Shown: positions 26,846 to 36,029 of the stretch, piece after piece
Numbering within the stretch: position 1 is the stretch's first letter
Layout of the letters: every line of letters starts with the position of its first letter
Assembly: GCA_021772975.1 (NCBI GenBank)
Contig: JAJFKY010000022.1
Location: 310,001 to 374,000, forward strand
Length of the DNA stretch: 64,000 nt
Origin: Gammaproteobacteria bacterium
GTDB lineage: Bacteria; Pseudomonadota; Gammaproteobacteria; Xanthomonadales; Wenzhouxiangellaceae
Direction of reading: 5' to 3'
Made by a program: the position numbers and the translations under genes
The notes under the pieces: model-generated
The model's input: only the letters and a program-made list of their open reading frames with translations
Told to the model about the DNA's origin: nothing
The model's database searches: none

Positions 26846-28612
26846 TCAGCTGAGAAACTGCAGGCTGGCCAGGTGGGCGTAGAGTTCGGATTTTTCCAGT
26901 AACTCGGCATGTGTCCCCTGCGCCTGCAGACGGCCTTTATCCAACAACAGAATCCGATCAGCCTTGCGTATGGTGGCTAAACGATGCGCGATGATAATCA
27001 TGCTGCGCCCGGTCCTCAACTCATCAATAGCCTGTTGTACCCGTCGCTCGCTTTCCGCATCCAGATTGCTGGTCGCCTCATCAAGCAGCAGCAGGGGCGG
27101 ATTCAGTAATACCGCGCGGGCAATAGCAATGCGCTGCCGTTGTCCACCCGACAGGCGTTGCCCACGCTCACCCAGATAAGTGGCATAGCCATCACCCAGC
27201 TGCTGCACGAACTCATCGGCGTGTGCCTGGCGGGCCGCGTGCATAATCTGCGAGTGACTGGAGCCGGGCTCTCCGTAGGCAATATTGCTGCGCACGTCGC
27301 CGGAAAATATCACCGTATCCTGGGGTACCAGGGCCAACCTGCGGCGTAACACCCGCGGATCGAGTTCCCGGATATCAACGCCATTGACTCGAATCCGGCC
27401 CTGTTGCGGATCATAAAACCGCAGCAGCATTTGTAGCACCGTGGTTTTGCCAGCCCCTGACGGGCCAACCAGAGCGATGGTTTCGCCCGGCTGGATAGTG
27501 AAACTCAGATTATCCAGCACCCGCTTGTCAGGGCGGGACGGATAAGCAAAGCTGACGGCTTCGAAAGCCACCTCCAGCCCGTTGTCGGCACTCAGCGCGG
27601 GTATTGTTCTGACTTGCGCGGGTGCGGCAATATCAGGTCTGGCCTGCAGCAACTCCAGTAACCGCTCCAGCGCACCGGCGGCGCGTTGTACACTGCCCCA
27701 CATTTCGCCCAGCCCGCCCACCGCCGACGCCGCGATCAGCGCATACAGCACAAACTGCCCCAACTCGCCGCCGCTCATGCGTCCTTCCAGCACTGCATGC
27801 GCACCCAACCACAGAATGAATACAATGCCGCCAAAGCTGAACAGAATAACCGTAACGATCAGCAGTACATTGGCCCGGATGCGGCTGCGATTGGCCACAA
27901 AAGCATCTTCGGTGGAGGCCGCGAAGCGCTCGGTTTCAGCCTGCTCCTGCACCATCGCCTGCACGGTTGGCATGGCACTGATGGTTTCCGTGCCCAGCGC
28001 AGTGAACTCAGCAATTTTATCCTGTCCGGTACGCGACAGTTTACGCACCCGGGTACCGATCAATTTAATCGGCACAATGATGACCGGAATCAGCACCAGC
28101 AGCAGCACCGCCAGACGCGGGCTGGTGACACCCAGCATGATCGCCGCGCCGATCAGCATCACCAGACTGCGCAACGCGAATGACACATTGCTGCCCACCA
28201 GCGTTTCTACCAGGGTGGTGTCGGTATTCAGCCGCGACACCACCTCGCCGGTCTGAGTCGATTCAAAGAATACCGGGCTCAGACGCATCACATTGGCATA
28301 TACCCGCTGGCGCAGGTCGGTCACCAGCCGCTGACCCAGCCAGGAAACAAAGTAATAACGCAGGCCACCCGCCGCCGCCATCACAGCCGCGGCCGCAAAC
28401 AACAGCCAGAACCAGCGATTGATACCCGCCGGATCGGCGCCGCCAAAGCCCTGATCAATCACCTGCCGCACCGCTACCGGCAGGACCAGCGTGGCAATAG
28501 CGGATATCAGCAAAAACAGACCGGCGCCGAATACGTATAACCGGTACGGCCGCAGCAGTGGCAGCAGCACGCGCAAACTCTTCAAATCACCTTTTTGGCG
28601 CTTTTCTAACAT
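26846..28612 (-). CDS. ABC exporter, fused permease and ATPase (MsbA/LmrA type)
   Basis: A 588-residue half-transporter. The six-helix membrane domain spans about 20-310 (VFGAGLFLLISAIATLVLP is helix 1). The nucleotide-binding domain has Walker A GPSGAGKTT, Q-loop LVPQDTVIFSG, signature LSGGQRQR, Walker B LLLLDEATSNLD and switch IIAHRLAT. It should homodimerise in the inner membrane; lipids, peptides or drugs are possible substrates. It is divergent from the response regulator gene (104 bp between starts), which raises the possibility of control by it. Lack of a signal peptide and normal length agree with the type. Confidence 0.88.
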   Translation of the reverse strand: MLEKRQKGDLKSLRVLLPLLRPYRLYVFGAGLFLLISAIATLVLPVAVRQVIDQGFGGADPAGINRWFWLLFAAAAVMAAAGGLRYYFVSWLGQRLVTDLRQRVYANVMRLSPVFFESTQTGEVVSRLNTDTTLVETLVGSNVSFALRSLVMLIGAAIMLGVTSPRLAVLLLVLIPVIIVPIKLIGTRVRKLSRTGQDKIAEFTALGTETISAMPTVQAMVQEQAETERFAASTEDAFVANRSRIRANVLLIVTVILFSFGGIVFILWLGAHAVLEGRMSGGELGQFVLYALIAASAVGGLGEMWGSVQRAAGALERLLELLQARPDIAAPAQVRTIPALSADNGLEVAFEAVSFAYPSRPDKRVLDNLSFTIQPGETIALVGPSGAGKTTVLQMLLRFYDPQQGRIRVNGVDIRELDPRVLRRRLALVPQDTVIFSGDVRSNIAYGEPGSSHSQIMHAARQAHADEFVQQLGDGYATYLGERGQRLSGGQRQRIAIARAVLLNPPLLLLDEATSNLDAESERRVQQAIDELRTGRSMIIIAHRLATIRKADRILLLDKGRLQAQGTHAELLEKSELYAHLASLQFLS

Positions 28613-28716
28613 AATTAACTAAAACTTTGGTCGTATTTGGTGAGATTTAACGTTACATTCACGCATCGTCTGCATAACTACACAATTGTTATTTAAATAA
28701 CCAAGGATATGCCGCC

Positions 28717-29430
28717 ATGCTATCTGCACTTAAAGCTGAAGCAGACAATATTGATGTTCTATTGGTGGAAGATCACAAAGATCTCGCCGTAACCGTCGGC
28801 AGCTATCTGGAGGGCGCCAAGATGGCGGTCGACTATGCCAGTGACGGCAACATTGCCTACAACCTCGCGTCCAGTAATCTTTACGACTGTATTGTACTGG
28901 ATTTGATGCTGCCCAAAATGGACGGCCTGGAAGTCTGCCAGAAGCTGCGTGAACAGGGCTGCAATATACCGGTGCTGATTCTGACCGCGCGTGATCAGCT
29001 GGATGACAAACTGGAGGCTTTCAGCATCGGCGGGGACGACTATATGGTCAAACCGTTTGAGCTGCCGGAGCTGGAAGCACGTATTCATGCGCTGGTCCGG
29101 CGGGCCCGCGGCGAAGCCCACAACGGCATCATGCAGATCGATGATCTGATCTTCGATACCAACACCATGAACGTGGAACGCGGCGGGATGCGCCTGAAGC
29201 TGTCGCCGACTGCAATGCGTATCCTCAAGATTCTGATGCGTGAATCGCCCCGGCTGGTCAGCCGCGAAGCGCTGGAACATGAACTGTGGGGTGAATTGAT
29301 GCCCGACTCGGACACTCTGCGCAGTCATATGTATAACCTGCGCAAGATTGTCGACCGACCGTTCCCAACCAAGCTGGTGCACACTGTCCAGGGCATGGGT
29401 TTCAAGGTTGCCCGGCCGCAGGATTTGTAA
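28717..29430 (+). CDS. OmpR-family response regulator
   Basis: A 237-residue two-domain regulator. Receiver domain: acidic pocket VEDHKD (Glu18-Asp19), phosphoacceptor Asp 62 in IVLDLMLPKMDG, Thr in LILTARD and Lys in DYMVKPFELPE. The DNA-binding winged helix follows from about 145 (LSPTAMRILKILMRESPRLV, ELWGELMPDSDTLRSHMYNL, VHTVQGMGFKVA). AAGGA precedes the ATG by about 9 nt. It is tail to tail with the histidine kinase at 29540, its likely partner, and divergent from the ABC exporter, a likely target region. Confidence 0.93.
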   Translation: MLSALKAEADNIDVLLVEDHKDLAVTVGSYLEGAKMAVDYASDGNIAYNLASSNLYDCIVLDLMLPKMDGLEVCQKLREQGCNIPVLILTARDQLDDKLEAFSIGGDDYMVKPFELPELEARIHALVRRARGEAHNGIMQIDDLIFDTNTMNVERGGMRLKLSPTAMRILKILMRESPRLVSREALEHELWGELMPDSDTLRSHMYNLRKIVDRPFPTKLVHTVQGMGFKVARPQDL

Positions 29431-29477
29431 TAACCAAGGTATCCGCACGCTGCTGAACCGTTGCTGACCCCGCAGCG

Positions 29478-29494
29478 GCCATAGCAGCTATGGC
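29478..29494. terminator. Hairpin between convergent two-component genes
   Basis: GCCATAG-CAG-CTATGGC is a perfect 7-bp stem with GC-rich flanks (GCAGC/GCTGC) in the 109-bp gap after the response regulator. There is no long T run, so a termination role is likely but not certain. Confidence 0.35.
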
Positions 29495-29539
29495 TGCGGC
29501 CTGCTGATAATAGTTAAATGTTGCGCTGAGCGACCGGGC

Positions 29540-30934
29540 TTACCAGCCCTTGCCGCCCTCCTGGGTAACCCCCACCTGACGAATCCAGCTGGATTCAGGG
29601 AACACAATGGTGATCTCCGTACCCCGGTCCTGCACACTGTCGGCTTTGATCTGCCAGCCATAGCGCTGACACAAGCGGGCCACCAGCGCCAGACCCAGAC
29701 CGTAGCCATTATCGCTGTGATTGCTGCCCCGGAAGAAGGGCTCAAAAGCATGCTCAAGGTCTTCCGCGCTCATGCCGATCCCGGTGTCCTGAATCACCAC
29801 CGAACGCCGGCGTACGATCATATCGACATGCCCTTCAGTAGTATAGGTAAAGGCGTTGCGAAGCAGGTTGGCGAACACCATGCTGACCACCCGCTCGGGC
29901 GCGTCCACCATCAGCTTGTACTCCGTATTTAATGCATGGGTCACACCCGGATGGGCACAGGCGGCCGCCTGCATTTCCATTTCACGCTGCACCAGCGCAA
30001 CCACATCCACGGTTTTGCGGTTGAGGAATTTTTCATCATCGCGAGCCAGCAGCAACAGGGTCTCGATCAAGCCCTGCATGTCGCCGATCGCACGCCGCAT
30101 TCTGAGAATGATTTCTTCCGCCTGTTCCGGATCATGCACTCGCTGCTTGAGCAGATCCAGATTGGCCTGCACCACCGCAATCGGGGTCCGCAACTCGTGA
30201 CTGGCATTGCGGGTGAATAACCGCTCTCGTTCCAGCATGGTGTGCATACGCTGGGTGAAGTGCTCAAATGCACGTAGCAGCGACAAGGTCTCAATATCCG
30301 CTTCAGCCGCGATCTCCTTAAGATTCAAATCTTCGATCTGAGTGCTGCGCATATCGAACGACTCAACCCGCTCGGCCAATCGCACCAGCGGTGAAACCGC
30401 GCGCTTGGAGCTGATATAACCCAGCCAGGTCAGGAAATAAATCACCAGCAGCGCGGCCGCCAGTGGCGCGACGCCAAACAGAAATGAGGCACGGGTCACC
30501 TGAACCTGATCAAAAATCAGATACAGCCGGTCTTCGCCCTGCTGGCTGATGTGCACGATCACCTGGCCACGGCGCGGGACAACCACCCGCCGGTATCCGA
30601 CCGCCTCCTGACGCAACGCCAGCGGGACCAGGCGCTGATCACCGCCGATTTCCAGATAACCGATCAGGTTGCGGGTATCCGGCAATGGATGGCGGGGGTT
30701 AGCGCTGCGTTGCTGCCAGAAATACTGCGCTTCGCTATCCAGCGCCCGTTTGACCAATACATTTTCGACCACCACCGTGGCCACCCAGCCGCCCAGGCCG
30801 GCGGCCAGGCTGATGGCCAGCATCTGCATCATGAATACCCGTACCAGCTTGCTGCTGATCTGGCCATCCTGCACATCGCGCCACAGCACGCTGATCGGCG
30901 TGGTCAGCCAGTATTCAAGCCGGGTCAGTAACAC
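29540..30934 (-). CDS. Membrane sensor histidine kinase
   Basis: A 464-residue kinase. Helix 1 is about 34-58 and helix 2 about 152-172, enclosing a periplasmic sensor domain of about 95 residues. Then come a HAMP-like linker, the HisKA box RNASHELRTPIAVVQANLDL with phosphoacceptor His 246, and the ATPase domain: N box FANLLRNAFTYT, G1 IQDTGIGMSAEDL, and GSNHSDNGYGLGLALV (F/G2). It is only 27 bp downstream of the CFA-type methyltransferase gene on the same strand, so it may be the last gene of the lipid operon, and it converges on the response regulator at 28717, its probable partner. The signal is unknown; the operon suggests envelope lipid state. Confidence 0.92.
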   Translation of the reverse strand: MLLTRLEYWLTTPISVLWRDVQDGQISSKLVRVFMMQMLAISLAAGLGGWVATVVVENVLVKRALDSEAQYFWQQRSANPRHPLPDTRNLIGYLEIGGDQRLVPLALRQEAVGYRRVVVPRRGQVIVHISQQGEDRLYLIFDQVQVTRASFLFGVAPLAAALLVIYFLTWLGYISSKRAVSPLVRLAERVESFDMRSTQIEDLNLKEIAAEADIETLSLLRAFEHFTQRMHTMLERERLFTRNASHELRTPIAVVQANLDLLKQRVHDPEQAEEIILRMRRAIGDMQGLIETLLLLARDDEKFLNRKTVDVVALVQREMEMQAAACAHPGVTHALNTEYKLMVDAPERVVSMVFANLLRNAFTYTTEGHVDMIVRRRSVVIQDTGIGMSAEDLEHAFEPFFRGSNHSDNGYGLGLALVARLCQRYGWQIKADSVQDRGTEITIVFPESSWIRQVGVTQEGGKGW

Positions 30935-30961
30935 GCTGTTTAACTCACTGGGCGCATAGGC

Positions 30962-32005
30962 TTAGCGCGGTTTGAACAGGTAGTGCGCCACCAGCCATTC
31001 CGAACCCTGGCGGTAACCGAACAATTCCGCGCAGGCCATAAAGAACATGCGCCAGCGTTGTGCCCACAGCCTGCCCTGACCGGCGCCATAGATCTGTTCA
31101 CATACCGCATCGACACGCTGCCGGCTGGCATCCAGATTGGCCAGCCAGGCATTGGCGGTGCGTTCATAATGGCGGCCATCGACGGCCCAGAAGTTATCCA
31201 GCAGCAAATGCTGCTGAAAATGCATCAGCGTATCCAGCGCCGGCATCAGGCCACCGGTAAAAAAGTAACGCCCCATCCAGTTACCCTGTTCGCTGTCGGC
31301 GCTGTCGGTTTCAAATGGATACATCAGACGATGATGGCAAAAAATGTGCACGAACAACAAGCCGTCCTTATCCAGCCAGGTGCTGATCCGCTGCAGCAAA
31401 GTCTGGTAGTTACGCATATGTTCGAACATTTCGATCGAAATCACTCTGTCATAAGGCACCGCCGGCGGCGAAAAGTGATTAACATCAGCGGTAATAATTT
31501 CAACGTTAGACAGTTTGCGTTCCGCCGCCTGCGCCAGTATGAACTCACGCTGGCTGGCTGAATTGGATACTCCGGTGATGGTGCTGCCGGGATAGCGGGC
31601 CGCCATCCACAAGGTCAAAGATCCCCAGCCGCAACCCAGCTCCAGCACCCGCTGGCCATCGCTCAGCCGGGCGCGATCGGCATAACAGTTCAGCATCGCC
31701 AGCTCAGCATCATCCAGTGACTGGCAATCTGGGGTCCACAAAGCACTGCTGTATTTGAGCCGCTGGCCGAGTGTCAGCTGATATAACTCCGCCGCTACTT
31801 CGTAATGCTGCTGATTGGCGGCATCGGTTTCAATGGCCACCGGACTGGTCCGCAATTCCTCCAGCAGGGCACGAAAACGTTCGCTCTGCGCCTCAATGCC
31901 ATCCTGGCTGTGATGGGCCAATCGGCTGGCCAGTAATTTGCGAATTCCCCAGCGGACCAGGGCATCAGGCACCAGGCCGCGTTCAGCCAGATCAAGGCTG
32001 TTCAT
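30962..32005 (-). CDS. CFA-synthase-like SAM methyltransferase (second paralogue)
   Basis: A 347-residue methyltransferase. SAM motif I is VLELGCGWGSLTLWMAARYP, with SNSASQREFI after it and VISIEMFEHMRNYQTLL as motif IV/V region. An N-terminal helical part (about 1-95) precedes the Rossmann fold; RLKYSSALW replaces the YSCGYW box of E. coli CFA synthase, so the bicarbonate-site Cys is Ser. It resembles the CFA-related proteins placed beside DUF2878 genes. It starts within the stop of the DUF2878 gene (ATGA overlap). Likely substrate is an unsaturated acyl chain of a phospholipid, but a different acceptor is possible. Confidence 0.82.
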   Translation of the reverse strand: MNSLDLAERGLVPDALVRWGIRKLLASRLAHHSQDGIEAQSERFRALLEELRTSPVAIETDAANQQHYEVAAELYQLTLGQRLKYSSALWTPDCQSLDDAELAMLNCYADRARLSDGQRVLELGCGWGSLTLWMAARYPGSTITGVSNSASQREFILAQAAERKLSNVEIITADVNHFSPPAVPYDRVISIEMFEHMRNYQTLLQRISTWLDKDGLLFVHIFCHHRLMYPFETDSADSEQGNWMGRYFFTGGLMPALDTLMHFQQHLLLDNFWAVDGRHYERTANAWLANLDASRQRVDAVCEQIYGAGQGRLWAQRWRMFFMACAELFGYRQGSEWLVAHYLFKPR

Positions 32006-32553
32006 GATGGTGCTCCGGCCCAGCTTGGAGATGTCGTTTCCGGCTCACGCCAATGCCGCGCCAGGGTCAGAAAGATCGGAATCAGGATGGCCCAGCTTAA
32101 CCCGGTGGCCAGAATCACCTGCCAGGCGGGCGCCAGCCATTCGACCGCACCCAGCTTGCTGGCACAGTAATAGGAAAATGGCGAACCAAATGTCAGCACC
32201 GCTCCGGCCAGCAGACGACGCTGTTGCAGCCACACCAGGGAATGATTGAGCGCCAGCGCCAGCGCCACCCATAAGGCGGCAATCCAGGCCGGCGCGATGG
32301 CCGGCAGTGGTCCGGGCGTGGCGTAATCCAGCACACCGAGCTGGATCCACAAGGTATCTACCAGCATGCCGACAGGCAGCATCACCGCCACCAGTCCCAG
32401 ATCACCACGCACGGCGGCGCCGGAAGCATAGTGCCAAACGGCAAACACCGCCAGCAGCGCCAGGCCGGGCCACCACAAATTGTAGGCTGCGCCTACCACA
32501 CAGGCAGGCCACATAAAGTGGAATAACAGAAAGTTGATAATTTTATTAGACAT
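32002..32553 (-). CDS. DUF2878 membrane protein
   Basis: A 183-residue protein with about five to six membrane helices, starting FLLFHFMWPACVVGAAYNLWW, with the DUF2878-like VMLPVGMLVDTLWIQLGVLDY and GSPFSYYCASKLGAVEW. Family function is unknown; genes of this family recur next to CFA-type methyltransferases and DUF1365 genes. Its stop overlaps the next methyltransferase start by four bases (translational coupling), so the two products probably function together at the membrane. Confidence 0.85.
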   Translation of the reverse strand: MSNKIINFLLFHFMWPACVVGAAYNLWWPGLALLAVFAVWHYASGAAVRGDLGLVAVMLPVGMLVDTLWIQLGVLDYATPGPLPAIAPAWIAALWVALALALNHSLVWLQQRRLLAGAVLTFGSPFSYYCASKLGAVEWLAPAWQVILATGLSWAILIPIFLTLARHWREPETTSPSWAGAPS

Positions 32554-32643
32554 AATTCATTGTGCAGTTTAACCGCACAATGATTCGGCACATACCGCTT
32601 ACAGTTTCATAACCCGCTAAGGGGTTAAATCCGAGCCCGGTTT

Positions 32644-33915
32644 TTATGCAGGCGTGCTGGCCGGTGCTGCGGGCTGAGATTTGATCAGATGCATCTGCAC
32701 ATCTCCCAGTGCCCGCTCGGCAAAGCCGCCTTCGCAGTAACACAGATAAAACAGCCACATACGGATAAATGGCTGGCTGAAATCCTGTTGCTTGACCTCG
32801 TCCAGGCGTTCGATGAAACGCTGCCGCCAGGCCGCCAGCGTGAGCGCATAACTCTGGCCAATTTCAAACACATCGGCAACCTGCAGATCAGTGGTTGCCG
32901 CGGCCTGCTGCAGGCGTGACAGGCTGGGAATAAAGCTGCCGGGGAAGATATAGCGTTTGATAAAGTCCATGCTTTTGACCGCCGCCGCGTAGCGATGATC
33001 TTCAATCGTGATGGCCTGGATCAGCGCCTGACCTTCATCGGTCAGCAACTCGGCAACTTTCTGAAAGTACAGATCAACGTACTGATGTCCCACCGCTTCC
33101 ACCATTTCGATGGAAACAATGCGGTCATACTGACCATCCAGTTCACGGTAATCATCACACAGCAGATGCACCCGGCCGGCCAGTCCGGCACCGCGGATTC
33201 GCGCCATGGCCTCCTGGTACTGCGCCTGGGAAATCGTGGTGGTGGTCACCTCGCAGCCATAGTTTTGCGCGGCATAAATCGCAAAACCACCCCAGCCGGT
33301 GCCGATTTCCAGCACGTGATGATGGGGCTGCAAATCCAGCTGCCGGCAGATTTTATCCAGTTTGGCCAGCTGCGCCTGCTCCAGACTCATGTCCGGCTGC
33401 TGGTACCAGGCGGAGGAATACATCATCCGTTCATCCAGCCACAGCTTGAAGAAACTGTTGCTCAGATCATAGTGCGCGGCGATATTCTTGCGGCTGCCGG
33501 TCAGGCTGTTGCGGGTATTGCGATGCCAGAAATTCATGGCGATTTTCTGCACCCAGCCGAGTTGGGACTGCAGACCCGGCAGAATGCCGCGGTTGCGTGC
33601 CAGCACCCGGATCACCTCGGTCAGGTTATCGCAATCCCATAGCCCATACATATAAGCTTCTCCGGCGCCGACACTGCCGCCCGCCGCCAGCATCCGCCAG
33701 AACCGCGAATCATGCACTTCGATGGTTGCCCCGAGGCTGGCATTTTCATCGCCCAGGGCAAAATGTTCATGCCGGTCAATAATTCTCAGGTTGGCATCCC
33801 GGATCGCGCTTAATCGGCTGAGCACCGCATTGCGAATTCGGCGGTCCAGGGCCGAACCGGTAGTGGACGGCAGGCTGGTTACCTGTGGTGGTGCAACATA
33901 GCGGCTTTGATTCAT
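32644..33915 (-). CDS. CFA-synthase-family SAM methyltransferase (first paralogue)
   Basis: A 423-residue enzyme of the cyclopropane-fatty-acyl-phospholipid synthase family. The N-terminal lipid-binding part is followed by NIAAHYDLSNSFFKLWLDE, the SAM motif VLEIGTGWGGFAIYAAQNYG, IVSIEMVEAVGHQYVDLYF (catalytic Glu region), YIFPGSFIPSL and FYLCYCEGGF. The YSCGYW box of E. coli Cfa reads YSSAWY, so the Cys position is Ser; many paralogues in such clusters share this and may make methylated rather than cyclopropane acids. One base separates it from the DUF1365 gene, and a 90-bp gap separates it from DUF2878. Confidence 0.88.
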   Translation of the reverse strand: MNQSRYVAPPQVTSLPSTTGSALDRRIRNAVLSRLSAIRDANLRIIDRHEHFALGDENASLGATIEVHDSRFWRMLAAGGSVGAGEAYMYGLWDCDNLTEVIRVLARNRGILPGLQSQLGWVQKIAMNFWHRNTRNSLTGSRKNIAAHYDLSNSFFKLWLDERMMYSSAWYQQPDMSLEQAQLAKLDKICRQLDLQPHHHVLEIGTGWGGFAIYAAQNYGCEVTTTTISQAQYQEAMARIRGAGLAGRVHLLCDDYRELDGQYDRIVSIEMVEAVGHQYVDLYFQKVAELLTDEGQALIQAITIEDHRYAAAVKSMDFIKRYIFPGSFIPSLSRLQQAAATTDLQVADVFEIGQSYALTLAAWRQRFIERLDEVKQQDFSQPFIRMWLFYLCYCEGGFAERALGDVQMHLIKSQPAAPASTPA

Positions 33916-33916
33916 C

Positions 33917-34708
33917 TCACTCGCCTCCAGGCAAAGTATCCGTCGCGGCTTTTGATCTTTCCGGATGGGGAAAAACCCGCAGTTTTTTTAACCACAACAA
34001 CAACGCATGCCAATAGATTCCAAAACTAACCCGCTGGCACTGCAGGGGATGTTTCCAGGGACTTTGCGCTAACTGCCGATAGGGTTTCAGACGCAATCCA
34101 AGGCTGGCATCAAACATTCGCTGCTGAGCGCGGTTCACAGCCATAAAGATACCGATACGTGATCGATAAAACGTGAAGGTCCATTCGTAGTCCAGTTCCA
34201 TCGGCAGGAATGGCGAAACATGAAAATCCTTGGAAAACCGGAAGTTATAACTTTTGCTGTCATATTCCCCAGGCTTAACCGGCAATATGTACTGATGCCG
34301 TTCAGCCCAGGGCGTGTTGGTAATTTCAGCTACGATCGCCTGCAGCTGACCGGCCTGATTATGGCAAAAATAAAACACCACCGGATTGAAGCAATAGCCC
34401 CATTGGCGCAGGTGTCCAAGCAGGAAAATTTTGCCCTCGGGCGGCTGGCCGGTGTGCTCCGCAACCAGCTGTCTGACCGCAGCCGACTGCGGCATATGGT
34501 GTGGCTGCAGATAATCGCTGCGGCGCAGCCGTAAACCCGCCCGACTGAAGCGCCGCCAGAGACTGGGTTGCGCGAGTTCGGCTGGCACCGCATCCAGATC
34601 CTGCAACACCATCCACTGCCGGTACTGCAGACGATGCGGACGCGGCAGATGACGCCGATGCAATACCCGGCCCTCGGCGATCGCCGATTGCATTGCCGGA
34701 TAACTCAC
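33917..34708 (-). CDS. DUF1365 family protein
   Basis: A 263-residue protein with the DUF1365 pattern: GRVLHRRHLPRPHRLQYR at the start, KIFLLGHLRQWGYCFNPVVF, CHNQAGQLQAIVAEITNTPW, and KDFHVSPFLPMELDYEWTF. No signal peptide is seen. The family is almost always encoded between an FAD oxidoreductase and a CFA-type methyltransferase, exactly as here; its start overlaps the oxidoreductase stop by four bases. The role is unknown, but the context implies a step or chaperone in fatty acyl modification. Confidence 0.88.
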   Translation of the reverse strand: MSYPAMQSAIAEGRVLHRRHLPRPHRLQYRQWMVLQDLDAVPAELAQPSLWRRFSRAGLRLRRSDYLQPHHMPQSAAVRQLVAEHTGQPPEGKIFLLGHLRQWGYCFNPVVFYFCHNQAGQLQAIVAEITNTPWAERHQYILPVKPGEYDSKSYNFRFSKDFHVSPFLPMELDYEWTFTFYRSRIGIFMAVNRAQQRMFDASLGLRLKPYRQLAQSPWKHPLQCQRVSFGIYWHALLLWLKKLRVFPHPERSKAATDTLPGGE

Positions 34709-35997
34709 GACGCCAGTGCCCAGCGCCGGGCGTCACTGTGCTGTTGAATATCCGCCACGGCGCGTGCCGCACTGCGGGCACCGTCTTCATGAAAGCCCCA
34801 GCCCCAGTAGGCGCCACAATACCAGGTACGCTGCTGGCCGTTGATTTCAGGCCAGCGCTTTACCGCTGCCTGCGAGGCACGGTCAATCACCGGATGCGCA
34901 TATTGACGCCGCAGCAGAATCCGTTCGGGGTCGATGTGTTCGGTCTGATTCAAGCTGGTAATGTAATGCTGTCCAGCAGTCTGCTCGGCAGGCAATGACT
35001 GCAGCAGATTCATCCAGTAGGAGACGATACAGCGGGTCTCGTTATTGGCTGGAATACGCGCATTCCAGCTGGCCCACGCACGTGGATTGCGAGGCAGTAA
35101 AGAAATATCGGTATGCAGCGCCATTTCGTTTTGAGCATAGCCGATGGCGCCTAAAACGTCCGTTTCACTCTGGCTGGGATCAGCCAGCATGGCCAGCGCC
35201 TGGTCGCTGTGACAGGCCATTACCACGCCATCAAACCGCCGCCGCTGCCCGGCCACCTGCAACTCCACGCAATCGGGTTTGCGGCGCACGCTGGTTACCG
35301 CTGCAGCGCAATGCACCTGCACCGACCAGTGCCGGCACAACGCCTTGACGTAGCTCTGTGAACCGCCCTTAACCACTTCCCACTCGGGCCGGTTATTGAT
35401 CTGCAGCATGTCGTGCGCCGCCATAAAATCCAGCACAAACGCCAATGGAACCTGACGCGCCCCGCTCAGACTGCACGACCACAAAGCCGCCGTCATGGGC
35501 AGGATATGCCGCTCCGCGAAACTGTGCGAATAGCCCGCCTGAGCCAGATAATCGCCCAGCGTCAGGTCCACCTCTACAGCACCGCTGATGCGCTGAGCAG
35601 CACGATAAAAGCGTACGATATCCAGCAGCATGCGCCAGAACGACGGATTGATCAGGTTGCGCCGCTGGCTGAACAGCCCGCCACTGCGAGCGGCGGCATA
35701 TTCATAACCGGAAGCCTGCTCGTGGTGCACCGAAAAGCTCATACTGGATGGCTGTGTCGGCACCTCCAGTTCATCCAGCAGGCCGGCAAACAACGGATAA
35801 TTTTTTCGATTGAAGACAATAAAGCCGGTATCGATGGCCAGCTCGCCCTGCGCGGTGGCCAGCAGATGGGTATCGGTATGCCCGCCCAGACGCGCGCCCG
35901 CTTCAAACAGCTGGACCGCATAGCCCAGCCTGTCCAGCCGGTAGGCAGCATACATTCCGGCGATACCGCCGCCGACCACGGCAATACTGGGCATCAT
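34705..35997 (-). CDS. FAD-dependent oxidoreductase (amine-oxidase fold)
   Basis: A 430-residue flavoprotein. The dinucleotide motif is VVGGGIAGMYAAYRL (about 6-20) followed by LFEAGARLGGHTDT, where the GG motif of the amine oxidase/desaturase superfamily is clear. The C-terminal region ends in WYCGAYWGWGFHEDGARSA, a FAD-binding fingerprint. It probably oxidises or reduces an acyl chain together with the downstream methyltransferase; in other bacteria FAD enzymes beside CFA-like methylases make methyl-branched or furan fatty acids. It begins 32 bp after the desaturase stop and overlaps the DUF1365 gene by four bases. Confidence 0.88.
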   Translation of the reverse strand: MMPSIAVVGGGIAGMYAAYRLDRLGYAVQLFEAGARLGGHTDTHLLATAQGELAIDTGFIVFNRKNYPLFAGLLDELEVPTQPSSMSFSVHHEQASGYEYAAARSGGLFSQRRNLINPSFWRMLLDIVRFYRAAQRISGAVEVDLTLGDYLAQAGYSHSFAERHILPMTAALWSCSLSGARQVPLAFVLDFMAAHDMLQINNRPEWEVVKGGSQSYVKALCRHWSVQVHCAAAVTSVRRKPDCVELQVAGQRRRFDGVVMACHSDQALAMLADPSQSETDVLGAIGYAQNEMALHTDISLLPRNPRAWASWNARIPANNETRCIVSYWMNLLQSLPAEQTAGQHYITSLNQTEHIDPERILLRRQYAHPVIDRASQAAVKRWPEINGQQRTWYCGAYWGWGFHEDGARSAARAVADIQQHSDARRWALAS

Positions 35998-36029
35998 CGT
36001 CCGGGCAGACCGGCGTCAATCTGAGTCAC

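Noticed and set aside
28759-29448. 229-codon minus-strand frame across the response regulator
   Set aside because: Antisense shadow of a complete OmpR-family gene.
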